The notes beneath the pieces were generated by a model. It saw nothing but the letters and a program-made list of their open reading frames with translations. It had not been told where the DNA came from and made no database searches. From CAVSUR01 sp963846005 (lineage in GTDB: Bacteria; Actinomycetota; Actinomycetes; Streptosporangiales; Streptosporangiaceae): a stretch of 64,000 nt of DNA. Of the stretch, positions 42,731 to 52,609 are shown piece after piece; the first letter of the stretch is position 1; each line of letters opens with the position of its first letter. The stretch is from assembly GCA_963846005.1 (NCBI GenBank), contig CAWJUH010000003.1, positions 558,001 to 622,000 on the forward strand, read 5' to 3'. The position numbers were made by a program, and so were the translations under genes.

Positions 42731-43830
42731 CGGGCTGCCTCCTGCACCGCCAGCATCTCGCAGACGGCGGCGGTATCGGCGTCGATCAGCGCGGCGGCGC
42801 GTAGATACTCCCCGGCCAGCCAGTCATTGGCCAGGTGCAGGTAGACCCGGGTGGACTCAATCGACCGATGACCGGCCTGGGCCTGCACCGCCTCCAGTGC
42901 CATCCCCGCCTCCCGCAGCCGGGTCAGGCACGTATGCCGCAGCTCATGGCAGGTCGCGTGCTCCAGGCCCGCGCGGCCGCGGGCGCCATCGAGGATCTCA
43001 TCCAGCCCTTCCGCCGACAGCGGCATACCTCGCCGCGGACCCTTGAGCACCACGAACACCCGGTCCGTGGCCGCCCCGGCTGGCCGCTCGTCATGCAGGT
43101 AATCACCGAGCGCCTCGAAGAACCGGCCCGCGGCCGGGACCACCCGGTGATGACCGCCCTTGCCCTCCACCACGGCCAGCCGCCGGTCAGCGACCTGCAC
43201 GTCCTCGAACCGCAACCCCAGCACCTCACACCGGCGCAGCCCGGCCAGCAGCATCGCCAGCACCATTGCCCGGTCCCGGTGCGTGCGCAACGCGGCGACC
43301 AGCCGGTCCGCCTCCCGCGGCGGCAAGATCCTCGGCAGCGTCCGCGGCACCCGCACCAGCGGCACCGTCCGCGACCGCACCGACCCGCCCTGCCGCCGGG
43401 TCAGCAGCCCCCGCGGCACCGGATTGACCTGCACCGGCGTATCGCCCCGCGCCACCAGGTAGGCATATAGGCCCGACACCGACGACAGCCGGCGGGCGAT
43501 CGTCCTCGCCGACAGCCCCGACTCACCATCAGCCAGCCGCACCACAGTGCGGTCCCCGCGCTGATGGGCCAGGAACTCGAACACATCCGCCGCGGTGACC
43601 TCCACCGGCTTTCTCACGATCACCATGAAGAACGTCTTCAGGTCAAAGGCCACCGCCCGCAGCGTGTTCGGCCGGCACCGCCCCGCCACGAACTCCAGAT
43701 ACCGGTCCACCAGCCGCTCGCCCAGACGATAACGGACCTGGCCAGACCCCGACACACTACGCACAAGACACGGGAAGCTGCTCATCCCAGCACCGTCCCA
43801 GCGCGGCCCGCAAGAACGCGGAAGCGACAC
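42727..43830 (-). CDS. Tyrosine recombinase
   Basis: A 367-residue recombinase with Arg199 (AGLRRCEVLGL), Lys224 (EGKGGHHR), His295-x2-Arg298 (CHELRHT), His321 (AGHRS) and Tyr330 (RVYLHL), all catalytic residues in place. First gene of the two-recombinase unit. GTG 43830 or ATG 43785 could be the start; the second gives an N-terminus closer to family proteins. Confidence 0.88.
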   Translation of the reverse strand: MSLPRSCGPRWDGAGMSSFPCLVRSVSGSGQVRYRLGERLVDRYLEFVAGRCRPNTLRAVAFDLKTFFMVIVRKPVEVTAADVFEFLAHQRGDRTVVRLADGESGLSARTIARRLSSVSGLYAYLVARGDTPVQVNPVPRGLLTRRQGGSVRSRTVPLVRVPRTLPRILPPREADRLVAALRTHRDRAMVLAMLLAGLRRCEVLGLRFEDVQVADRRLAVVEGKGGHHRVVPAAGRFFEALGDYLHDERPAGAATDRVFVVLKGPRRGMPLSAEGLDEILDGARGRAGLEHATCHELRHTCLTRLREAGMALEAVQAQAGHRSIESTRVYLHLANDWLAGEYLRAAALIDADTAAVCEMLAVQEAAR

Positions 43831-43848
43831 ACATCACCCGTGTATTAA

Positions 43849-44329
43849 GCGATCTGGGCGAGCATGAGAGATACGCATGAGGGAAGCTCGCTGACTCTCT
43901 GTGATACCAGGGCAAGGTCAGTGATTTAACTGCAATGGTCTGCCGGCGACAACAAGATGCGGATCCACGATCTGAACGGCGCGTCAGCCCTGGCGGTTTT
44001 CAAGGTTACCCAGAGGTCTTGGCCATCCCGGTGTTGGATTGTCCTTCGGCCATGAGCGCCAGGACTCTCGCTCTCTCTGAAGTCTCCATAGCGTCTGCAC
44101 ATGTCCTCCATCCTTCCTGCACACGGGCGCGTTGCTCTGCTGCATGAGCGGAAGATGAGGGACCCTACCGATTGCCCGCGCCTGTTGCCTTGCAAGCCGG
44201 CGTCGGCCGTGTCATCGGTCCGGCAGAATGCGGGGATGGCTGGCAGCGCTAAGCCTGCCAGACGAGGCCTCCAATCCTGGCGCAGTGCCTCCGGCGGCTG
44301 CCTGGCTCCGTACCGCGTTGGGGAACGCG
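43849..44329. other. Gene-free stretch
   Basis: 481 bp between the recombinase unit and the MFS gene; lower GC than the neighbours. No convincing frame, RNA or repeat seen. Confidence 0.4.
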
Positions 44330-45679
44330 ATGCCTGACATTTCCGGGCCCGGGATTAGCACTCCGGCCGGCCACCCATATCTGCCTCCTGCGGCGGCACT
44401 GGACGGATTGGAGCACCGGACCGGAGCCGAGGCTGCGCTGGGGCCCGAGCCGCCCGCGGCGCACCGGGTCGGGCGGGGTTTCATCTGGCTGTACGCGTTG
44501 GCGTACATGAGCACCAGCCTGCTGTTCATCGCGCCCCTGCTGGTCACCTTGCCATTGAAGGTGAACTCGCTCGTGGGGATCACACAGGCACCGGTCAGCC
44601 TGGCCCTTGTCGCCGGGGTCGGCGCCCTGCTGGCCATGGTCGGCAATCCGCTGTTCGGCAGGATGAGCGACCGCACCGCGTCGCGGCTGGGCATGCGACG
44701 GCCATGGATGATCGCCGGCCTGGCGGGCGGCTGCCTCGGCATCGTCATTGTCGCGCTGGCGCCCAGCATCCCGGTCGTCCTCGCCGGGTGGTGTATCGCC
44801 CAGCTGTTCTTCAACGCGCTCCTGGCCGCCATGGTGGCGGTGCTGCCAGACCAGGTCCCGTCGGTTCAGCGCGGCCTGGTCTCCGGCGTCCTGGGTGTCT
44901 GCCTGCCGGTCGCATCGGTGAGCGGCACCTTCCTGGTCAAACTGTTCACCGGCAGCATGCTCGCCATGTTCCTGGTCCCGTGCGCGATCAGCGGGTTTTT
45001 CATCCTGCTCTTCACGGTCACACTGAATGATCGCCGACTGGACAGGGCGGAGAAGCCGGCTTGGTCGCTGCGGGAATTCGCCAGCACGTTTTACGTCAAC
45101 CCGCGGAAGAGCCCGGACTTCGCCTGGGCTTTCGCTAGCCGCTTCATGTTCGTTCTGGCCTACGCGTTCCTGGTTACCTACCAGGCCTACTACCTGCTGG
45201 ACAAGATCGGCACCGCCAGGACCGACGTGCCGCAGCAGATATTCCTGGGCACGCTCGCCCAGTCCGCCGTCATCGTCGCCGCTTCCCTCACCGGGGGGAG
45301 GGCCTCGGACCGGACGGGCCGGCGGAAGATCTTCGTCCTGGCCGCGTCGGTCGTGTACGGCCTGGCGCTGTTCGTGATCGCCATCGCCAGCCACTTCGAC
45401 GGTTTCCTGGTCGGGATGGCCATCAGCGGGCTCGGCTTCGGCGTGTACGTGGCCGTCGACCTCGCACTCGTGGTCGACGTGCTGCACGACAAACGCAGCG
45501 CCGCGAAGGATCTCGGCGTGTTCAACATTGCCGGCGCTCTTCCCTTCTCGATAGCGCCGGCGATTGCGCCCGTCATCCTGGCGATCGGCGGCGGCAGCTA
45601 CGGCGTGCTGTACATGGTCGCCGGGCTGTGCGCGATCACCGGAGCCGCCGCCATCCTGCCGGTGAAGCGTGTCCGATGA
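44330..45679 (+). CDS. MFS transporter
   Basis: A 449-residue, 12-helix major facilitator protein. Loop 2-3 reads GNPLFGRMSDRTASRLGMRRPWM, given here by the motif GRMSDRT; the second-half counterpart is GGRASDRTGRRK. The RMSDRTASRLGMRRPW pattern resembles the SLC45/sucrose-type group. ATG 44330 sits behind GGGGAACGCG; a longer in-frame start at 44228 looks wrong. Substrate unknown. Confidence 0.85.
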   Translation: MPDISGPGISTPAGHPYLPPAAALDGLEHRTGAEAALGPEPPAAHRVGRGFIWLYALAYMSTSLLFIAPLLVTLPLKVNSLVGITQAPVSLALVAGVGALLAMVGNPLFGRMSDRTASRLGMRRPWMIAGLAGGCLGIVIVALAPSIPVVLAGWCIAQLFFNALLAAMVAVLPDQVPSVQRGLVSGVLGVCLPVASVSGTFLVKLFTGSMLAMFLVPCAISGFFILLFTVTLNDRRLDRAEKPAWSLREFASTFYVNPRKSPDFAWAFASRFMFVLAYAFLVTYQAYYLLDKIGTARTDVPQQIFLGTLAQSAVIVAASLTGGRASDRTGRRKIFVLAASVVYGLALFVIAIASHFDGFLVGMAISGLGFGVYVAVDLALVVDVLHDKRSAAKDLGVFNIAGALPFSIAPAIAPVILAIGGGSYGVLYMVAGLCAITGAAAILPVKRVR

Positions 45680-45697
45680 GCACTCAGACGCCGACGT

Positions 45698-45740
45698 GCA
45701 CCAGCACGGCCGGCCCTGGAAGGCCCGGCCGTGCTGGTGC
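45698..45740. terminator. Bidirectional terminator hairpin
   Basis: A perfect 16-bp stem GCACCAGCACGGCCGG (45698-45713) with its complement at 45725-45740 and an 11-nt loop, between the converging MFS gene and DUF4386 operon. Confidence 0.85.
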
Positions 45741-45748
45741 GTCGAAGG

Positions 45749-46531
45749 CTAGACGGCGACACTGCGGTCGGGGAGCGGCGTGCCGGCGGCGTCCATTGCG
45801 GCCGTGATCGGGGAGGGCCTGAAGCCCTTGACGACCAGCCAGATGCCGAGGGAGAGCTCCCAGGCGGCTATCGGGAGGGCGGCAACCCCGGCCACCTTGG
45901 AGAACTGGCCGATGGCACCGAACAGGGTGGCGATGTCGGCGGCGAGGAGCAGGGGGGCTCCGATGAGGCCGAGCACCGGCAGGGCGCGGGGCACGAGCCG
46001 GGACCGGTACAGCAGGGTGCCCAACAGCAGGGCGTTGATGGCGGGCATGGTGCTTTGTCCGAGCAGGAACGTCCAGTTGTAGACCGCGACGTGGGAGGCG
46101 CCGGTGGTGACCAGCGCGGCCGTGTTCGCTCCGGCCGCGCCGCCCAGGTGCTGGCGCAAGGTCACCAGCGACAGCAGGCTGACGACGCCGGCGAAGATCA
46201 TGCTGCCTTCCAGGAGGCGGGAGGTGACGAAGCCGAGCGCGAGGCCTTCGTTCTGCCGTTTGAGGACCGGGTACAGCGTGACGGCGGTGCCGATGCCGGC
46301 CAGGGCGACGATCACCTCGAGGAACCCGCCGACGAGCACGGCGGTGTGGCCGCCGGAGCCGAGGATCCAGTTCTGGTGGTTCTTCACCGGGCCGTAGAGG
46401 AAGAGGGTGGGGATGGAGATGAAGGTGATCAGGTAGAAGATGCCCGCGACCAGCGCGGTCTTCCTGGTCGAGCTCATCGGAATTCCTTTCGCCGGCGGTT
46501 TCGTGGCTGGGCTTCGGACGGTGGTGGCCAT
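45749..46531 (-). CDS. DUF4386-family membrane protein
   Basis: A 260-residue protein with about six helices: SSTRKTALVAGIFYLITFIS, GGFLEVIVALAGIGTAVTLYPVL and VYNWTFLLGQSTMPAINALLLG (each shown in part as recognised). The start is ATG 46531, behind AAAAGGAG. It is the second gene of an operon with the 89-aa protein upstream. Related genes lie at 57048 and, more distantly, 35263 and 63721. Function unknown. Confidence 0.82.
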   Translation of the reverse strand: MATTVRSPATKPPAKGIPMSSTRKTALVAGIFYLITFISIPTLFLYGPVKNHQNWILGSGGHTAVLVGGFLEVIVALAGIGTAVTLYPVLKRQNEGLALGFVTSRLLEGSMIFAGVVSLLSLVTLRQHLGGAAGANTAALVTTGASHVAVYNWTFLLGQSTMPAINALLLGTLLYRSRLVPRALPVLGLIGAPLLLAADIATLFGAIGQFSKVAGVAALPIAAWELSLGIWLVVKGFRPSPITAAMDAAGTPLPDRSVAV

Positions 46532-46560
46532 GTCTGTCTCCTTTTCGTGGAACTGCTGAG

Positions 46561-46830
46561 TTATCGGGCCCCGGCGGCGGCCGGCCGGGGATGGCCGGGG
46601 TCGACGTAATTGACCGAGATCAAGGGCAGGCCCAGGTCGCGCGTTTTCTGGAGCAGGCCGTACAGCGCGGCCTGGTCCGCTACTGGGCCATGGATGATGG
46701 TGGTGCCGTCGCTGCGGTTGGCAATGGCCAGCCCGTCGAACCAGGCGGCCCACCGGCTGTGGAGGTGCCCCTTGAGGCGGATCTCGTACTGTCCGGGGCC
46801 GTGATAGCGGCCGGTCGATATCTCGCTCAT
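46561..46830 (-). CDS. Small conserved hypothetical protein (89 aa)
   Basis: An 89-residue alpha/beta protein (MSEISTGRYHGPGQYEIRLKGHL..., later DGTTIIHGPVADQAALYGLL and LPLISVNYVDP). This pattern (a strand with HLHSRW, then GPVADQAALHGLL-like) is common in small actinomycete proteins found beside DUF4386 genes and regulators. GAGGAG precedes ATG 46830. Divergent from the LAL regulator's side; upstream region holds an inverted repeat. Confidence 0.72.
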   Translation of the reverse strand: MSEISTGRYHGPGQYEIRLKGHLHSRWAAWFDGLAIANRSDGTTIIHGPVADQAALYGLLQKTRDLGLPLISVNYVDPGHPRPAAAGAR

Positions 46831-46909
46831 GGCGCTCCTCTTGCTGCTGCCCGCCTGGCCGGCCGGCGTCGCGACCCTTCGCAGGTCTGATCGGGAAGCT
46901 ATGAGCGGA

Positions 46910-46953
46910 TGTGGTGAGCAGGCATCACCACACCTGGTGATTGATGTGGTGAT
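46910..46953. promoter_or_regulatory. Inverted and direct repeats upstream of the DUF4386 operon
   Basis: The perfect inverted repeat ATCACCA-CACC-TGGTGAT (46924-46941), flanked by two direct copies of TGTGGTGA (46910-46917 and 46945-46952, 35 bp apart). All share the half-site ATCACCA/TGGTGA. Candidate operator cluster between the small-protein operon and the tail of the LAL-LuxR gene. Confidence 0.6.
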
Positions 46954-47009
46954 TCAGCAGACGGGGCGCGGCTGCTGGGCAGCCCGTGCCTGCGACCGTG
47001 CGGGTCGGG

Positions 47010-49766
47010 TCAGGCTCGGGGGCCGCGGGTCCGCGACAGCAGGCCGAGTTCGGCGGCGCGGCGGACCGCTGCCCTGCGGTTGGTGACGGCGAGCTTGGCG
47101 TAGATGGTCTTGGTGTGGGTCCGCATGGTGTTGAGGGACACCATGAGCTCGCGGGCGATGGCCGGCCCGTCCAGCTCGCTTCCGAGCAGCCGCAGCACGT
47201 CGAGCTCGCGTTCGCTGAGAGGCTCGATCAGAGCCTGTCCCGTGGGGCTGCTGTGCTCGGCCCTGCTCGCGGCTGTCAGGAGCCGGCGGACATAGTCCCG
47301 TCTGGTCCCCTGTTTCGCGGCCGCTCTCAGCAGGGCAGTCATAGGTGGGCCCTCATCTGCGAAGACCCGGATATAGCCCTCCGGCTCGGCCAGCGACACC
47401 GCGCGGTCCAGGAAGCCAAGCGCAGCCGGTATGTCCCCCAGCGCCCGGTGCGCGAGCCCCCGCAGCACCAGGATCTCGATGACGCGCCCGGTCCTCTTTC
47501 CCTCTTCCGCCGCGGGCAGGAGGCGCTCCAGGAGCCGGGCCGCCTCGTGCAGGGAAGGCTCCGCACGCTCGCGCTGGTACCGCGCCAGGAACAGCCTGGC
47601 CAGAGTGATGTGCTCGAACTCGCGGAGGTAACTGAGGTCGTCATCGACGGACAGGCCCTGTTCACGCGCCCAGCCGAGGGCTTCACCGAAGCTGCCATGC
47701 GCGATCCAGGTCCGGGCCGTCACCGCCGGGACCGGCCGGACGTTCGGGAAGAAGTCACTCACATACAGGCGCTCCGCCTCGTTGAGCAGATCAAGCGCGC
47801 CGCCGAGATTTCCCTCAGCCTCCCTTACCCGAGCCATCGCGACCCGCCAGCGATACGGGTGCTGCGGCAATCCGGTGTGCTCGCCCAGCTCCTGGCTGTG
47901 CAACAGGTGCTGTGTAGCGGCGTGCAGGTCGTCGCGCTCGCGGGCGATCTCACTCATGCCCACGTAAATGTCCGCGGTTCCCCGCAGCACTGACCCGCCT
48001 TGCTCACTTGCGAGCTGCAATGCCTGCTGGTAGGTGCGCAGCGCCTCGCGGAGACGGCCTTGCGTGATCCGGATGTCCGCAAGTGCGATCGAGCAGCCCA
48101 TGATGTCAGCGACGAATCCGGCGCGGCGCAGTCCGGCCACGCACGCGGAGTAGGCGCGGTGCCCGGCGTCCAAGTTCCCGCTGCCCCAGTACACGAGCCC
48201 CAGCAGTCCCGCTGCCGAAGCGTGGCTGAGGTAGTCGTCATCAAGCGCAAGCTCGATCGTCCGCTGGGCGTGCCTGATGGTGCCGGGTGCGTCGCCCCGG
48301 GCCAGAGCCTGTCCGGCGCGGTACATCTCGATCGTCGCGGGGAGGCGGCGGTATTCCTCCTCGTCGGCGACGACCATCTCCGGTGCAGCGGCTTGGGGTT
48401 CTGCACAGTCGCCTGCCGCTGGCTCCAGCCACCGCTCGGCGTCCCGCAGTCGGCTCTCGACTCCCTCGAGCTCGCCGCTTGTCAGCAATACCCCGGCGAA
48501 GTAAGCGCTGAGCACCGGCCTGGCCCGGACCACTTCGCCGGGGAGCACCTCGAGCCAGGCACGAAGCTTGGCCTCCTGCCGGATCCTGCGCATTGCGGGG
48601 ATCGCCAGCTCGACCAGGTCCGCCGCTCGCGCGAAATCCCCGGCGGCCAGCGCGTGGCCGATGGCCGCGGACGGCTCGCCGCTGCGCTCGTACCACATGC
48701 TCGCCCGCCGGTGCAGGTCCGGCACCTGGCCGGGCTGCTCGTCCAGCAGCCGCGCATGCAGCACGTCGGCAAACAAATGGTGGTAGCGATACCACCGGCG
48801 GCGGTCATCGAGCGGGACCAGGAACAGGTTTCCCCGGTCCAGCGCCTCCAGCATGGCCTTGCCGCCGCCCTGCCCGGTGACGGCATCGCACAGCGGGCCG
48901 CTCAGCTGGCCCAGGATGCAAGTCTGCAGCAAGAAGGCCTGGACGCGGTCCGGCTGACGCGCCAGCACTTCCTCGGCCAGGTAGTCGACAACGTAACGAT
49001 CATCGCCCGCGAAGCCGTCGATGAAGCCGGCGACGTCCTCTCGCCCCTGCATCGACAGCGCGGCCAGCTGCAGCGCGGCGATCCAGCCCTCGGTGCGGGC
49101 CTCCAGCGCGGTCACGTCCCGCGCCGTCAGCTGCAGGCCCATCGTCCCGTTGAGGTACGCAGCGGCCTCATCCGGGGTAAAGCGCAGCTCGGCCGCGCGG
49201 ATCTCGGCCAGGTCGCCGCGCGCCCGCCACCGGGCCAGCGGCAGCGCCGGATCGGCCCGGCTGGCGATCACCAGATGCAGCCCGGGCGGCAGATGGTCGA
49301 GCAGGAACGCCATCCCGTCCTGCACAGCAGGCGAGTCGATGACGTGATAGTCGTCCAGCACCAGCACGATCTCGCCGGCAACCGCACCTAGCTCGTTGAG
49401 CAGCGTGGTCAGCACTGTTTCGATCGGCGGCGGCTGCGGTGCGTCCAGAAGGGTCAGCGCAGTCTCGCCTACCCCGGATGCCACTGTCCGCAGTGCGGCG
49501 ATCAGATAGGCCCAGAAGGATGCGGGATCGTTGTCGCTCCGGTCGAGCGAGAGCCACGCGACCAGCCGCTCCTCGGCCGGCGTGACCGGTCCCGCCGCAA
49601 GCCACTCGGCGAGGAGCGTCGTCTTGCCGAAGCCCGCGGGTGCGGAGACGAGCATCAACTTCGACGCGGCCCCGCGGTCCAGCCGCTCGCTCAGCCGCAG
49701 GCGCGGCACCAGACCACGCCGTGACCTCGGAACATACAACTTCGTCTCGAGCAGCGCGATCGGCAC
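47010..49766 (-). CDS. LuxR-family LAL (MalT-like) transcriptional regulator
   Basis: A 918-residue STAND regulator. The N-terminal MalT start MPIALLETKLYVPRSRRGLVPR is typical; then come Walker A SAPAGFGKTTLLAEW (about residues 40-54), Walker B VLVLDDYHVID, and several TPR-like helical repeats to about 840. The C-terminal LuxR HTH is LSERELDVLRLLGSELDGPAIARELMVSLNTMRTHTKTIY (shown by its ends LSERELDVLR and NTMRTHTKTIY). Inducer unknown; nearby genes with LuxR-like sites are candidates for control. Confidence 0.92.
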   Translation of the reverse strand: MPIALLETKLYVPRSRRGLVPRLRLSERLDRGAASKLMLVSAPAGFGKTTLLAEWLAAGPVTPAEERLVAWLSLDRSDNDPASFWAYLIAALRTVASGVGETALTLLDAPQPPPIETVLTTLLNELGAVAGEIVLVLDDYHVIDSPAVQDGMAFLLDHLPPGLHLVIASRADPALPLARWRARGDLAEIRAAELRFTPDEAAAYLNGTMGLQLTARDVTALEARTEGWIAALQLAALSMQGREDVAGFIDGFAGDDRYVVDYLAEEVLARQPDRVQAFLLQTCILGQLSGPLCDAVTGQGGGKAMLEALDRGNLFLVPLDDRRRWYRYHHLFADVLHARLLDEQPGQVPDLHRRASMWYERSGEPSAAIGHALAAGDFARAADLVELAIPAMRRIRQEAKLRAWLEVLPGEVVRARPVLSAYFAGVLLTSGELEGVESRLRDAERWLEPAAGDCAEPQAAAPEMVVADEEEYRRLPATIEMYRAGQALARGDAPGTIRHAQRTIELALDDDYLSHASAAGLLGLVYWGSGNLDAGHRAYSACVAGLRRAGFVADIMGCSIALADIRITQGRLREALRTYQQALQLASEQGGSVLRGTADIYVGMSEIARERDDLHAATQHLLHSQELGEHTGLPQHPYRWRVAMARVREAEGNLGGALDLLNEAERLYVSDFFPNVRPVPAVTARTWIAHGSFGEALGWAREQGLSVDDDLSYLREFEHITLARLFLARYQRERAEPSLHEAARLLERLLPAAEEGKRTGRVIEILVLRGLAHRALGDIPAALGFLDRAVSLAEPEGYIRVFADEGPPMTALLRAAAKQGTRRDYVRRLLTAASRAEHSSPTGQALIEPLSERELDVLRLLGSELDGPAIARELMVSLNTMRTHTKTIYAKLAVTNRRAAVRRAAELGLLSRTRGPRA

Positions 49767-49843
49767 TGATCAACTCCTCAGCCACGCATCAGCCAGAGAA
49801 TGCCAGGTCTCTTCGCCCCACCTATATTCCTCCCAGCCGGCGA

Positions 49844-52609
49844 CTAGTGTCTGGCCGCCGCCGCGGTCTCGGGTGCGAGCGCTGCCAGCCGGCTGGCCAG
49901 GTCCTTGCGGGAGCGGATCCCGGTCTTGTCGAAGACGTGCCCGAGGTGGAATTCGACGGCTTTGACGCTGACGTACAGCTCGGCGGCCACCTCGCGGTTC
50001 GACCGGCCGGTGCAGACCAGGCGGGCCACGGCCAGCTCTGATGTCGTCAGGTTCCAAGCCGGGCGCTGCTCGGGTCTTATCCCGGCGCCACACAGCGCCA
50101 GCTCCCGCTCGCAGGCCGCCACGTGCGGCTGGGCGCCGAGGGACGCCAGATGATCGCGCGCCTGCCGGAGCCGCCGGACCGCGCGCTGCCGGTCACCGGC
50201 GCGGCGCAGCCGGCGGCCGTCGTCGCGTTCCAGCAGGGCACGCTGGAACGGCAGCGGCAAGTTCCTGGCCAGCTGCCAGGCGGCCCGCGAAGAACTTCTC
50301 GGCGCTGGCCAGGTCATCCTGCAGCACGGCCAGGTCACCGTGCAGGCGGCTGGCCGTCATGCTGGCGGAGGGCAGCCCGCACACCGGGATGGCGGCGTCG
50401 AGTTCCGCCAGGGCCGCCTCGGCGTCTTCCCGGCGGTGCAGGCCGATCAGCGCCTCGGCTTCGGCCGGGCGCCGGTGGGCGACGCCGGCGACCTCGGCCC
50501 GGCCGAGCGCCCGGGCGGGTTCCGCGGCTGCGAGCACTGCTTCCAGGTCACCGCGGGCCAGCGCCAGCTCGGCGCCGGCCATGGCCGCGCTCCTGACCCC
50601 GGTTCCCGTCCCGAAAGCGCGTGCCGCGGCCCGGGACGCCTCAACGTGAGCGGTGGCCCGCTGCCAGTCCCCGCGGGCGGCGGGAACCAGGGCGGCGTAG
50701 CCGTGCACGAAGGCGAGGTCCCAGGTCCGGTCGGAGTCGCGGGCCAGGGAAACAGCCAGCTCGCAGTGCAAGAGCGCGTCGTCCCAGGCGCCGAGGCGGT
50801 ACTCGGCGTCGCCGAGATAGACCAGGCAGTGGCCGGGGTCGTGCGAGCTCACCCCGGCCCGCAGCCGGTCCATGCCCACCGACAGGTCGCTCATCGCGCC
50901 GGTCATGTCGTCGGTGAACAGGCGGCACATCCCCCGCATGACGAGGCCGTCGGTGAGCTCCAGCGGCACCTCGGCCGCGGCAGCGGGCAGGTCATCCAGC
51001 CGGGCCAATCCCTCCGGGCCGCGTCCGGCCAGGGTCAGGCTCAGCGCCACCACGATTTTGGCTTGCAGGAGGGCCGCCGGGTGCCCCGCGGTGGCGGCGA
51101 CGGCCCGCTCGGCCCAGACCAGGGCCTCCCCGACCCGGCGCAGGGTGCACAGGTAGGCGGCCAGCGAGGTGGCCGCGGCCGCTCCCACCAGCGGTTCGGT
51201 AGCCGGGTCGTGGGCCTGCCAGGCTTCCAGCAGGTGGGCTTCCACGACCGACCCCCGTCCGCGCAGCAGATCGAGCTGGCCGCGCAGGGCGCTGCGCCGG
51301 GCGCTCGGGCCGAGCTGCGCGACCTGAGGCCACAGCGCCAGCGCCCCGGCGACATCCGCGCTGTCCACCAGGGTCGCCACGGCATCGAGGAGGCGGCGCT
51401 CTTGCTGGGCACGATCCGTGCTGGCCGCCGCGGCCTGGGCCAGCCATGCCGCGGCCTGGGCAGGCGTGCCCGCCATGGCCGCCTCCCGGGCCGCCCCTTC
51501 CAGGTCACGAGCCAGGCGGTCGTCCGGCCCGACGGCGGCGGCGACCCGGTGGTGCAGGGCCGCGGGGCCGGGAACCAGCGTGGCCGCGGCCTGGTGCAGC
51601 TGGTGACGCCGGGCCGATCCGAGGTCATCGCGGATGGCCGCGTGGACGAGCGGGTGGGTGAAGGCGATGGCGGCACCGGAGCCAGCCTGGTTTTCTGTCA
51701 GCAGGCCGGCCGCGGCTGCCTCGTCCAGGGCGGCGAGCGGGTCAGCGAGGCCGGCCAGGGCGGCCGCGGTCGCTAGCGGGCAGCTGCGGCCTAGGATGGC
51801 AGCCGCGGTGACCAGCCCCTGAGCCGGCCCGGAAAGCGCCCGCAGCCGGGCTACGATCACGCTGGCCAGCTCCCGGGGCGCGGGAAGATCATCATCGGCC
51901 CGCGCCAGCCCGCCGGGGCCCAGTTCCTCGAGCAGGGCCCGGCAGTGCAGCGCGTTGCCGCCGGTATGGTCGAGCAGCTGGGTGATGGCCCGCCCTGACA
52001 GGTCACCGGCGCCGAGCGACCGGGCCATGGCCGCCAGATCCCGGCTGGTCAGGCCGTCCAGCCGCAGCCGGGTGACCCGGTGATCCCCGGCGGCGAACCG
52101 GCTCCACCCCTCGCCCAGGCGGTCTAGCCGCCAGGACGGGCCGCCAGTAGCCCCAGCACCCGGTCGGCCTGCATCCGCCGCAGGGCGAACAGCAGCGCCC
52201 GCGCCGACGGTTCATCGGACCAATGCAGATCGTCGACCGCCACGGCGACGGGCCTGTCGCCGGCCTGCAGGTCACCGAGAGCTGTTACCAGCTGGGCACC
52301 GACCGCCATCGCGCCGGAGCCGTTCCCCCGGACTGCCCCGGCCTGCGCGGACCGTTGAGCGGTGGCCCCCCCGGCCCCAGCCAGAAGCTGATCGGCGAGC
52401 CCCCAGGACAGGAGCATCTCCGCCTGGTCACCGCTGGCCCGCAGCACGAAAGCCTCCGGGTGTCCCGCGGCGAAATGCGACAGCAGGCTGGATTTGCCGA
52501 TCCCGGCCTCGCCCTCCACCAGGACGAACCGGGGGCGCCCGGCCTTTGCGGTCTGCATCTCGGCGTCCAGGATCGCCAGCTCTCCCGCGCGGCCGACGAA
52601 ATTGTCCAC
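49844..52609 (-). pseudogene. LuxR-family LAL regulator broken by two frameshifts
   Basis: Three consecutive minus-strand frames together make one LAL protein of about 920 residues: N-terminal NFVGRAGELAILDAEMQ with Walker A GEAGIGKSSLLSHF and Walker B AVAVDDLHWSDEPS (52609 down to about 52136); a central TPR region (about 52136-50285); and the C-terminal LuxR HTH TSELAVARLVCTGRSNREVAAELYVSVKAVEFHL (shown in part) to 49844. One base appears lost near 52136 (R-P then WRLDRLGEG), and one base gained or lost near 50285. A pseudogene unless both shifts are sequence errors. Confidence 0.82.

Larger units (their letters stand above)
41417..43848 (-). mobile_element. Two-recombinase mobile unit bounded by short inverted repeats
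   Basis: Two coupled tyrosine recombinase genes, bracketed within a few bases of their coding ends by inverted sequences TTATACGGGTGAT (41417-41429) and ATCACCCGTGTATTAA (43833-43848; complement TTAATACACGGGTGAT, two bases longer). Arrangement recalls Tn554-type and recombinase-in-trio elements, but with two recombinases. Boundaries are inferred from these repeats; no clear target duplication is seen. Confidence 0.55.
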
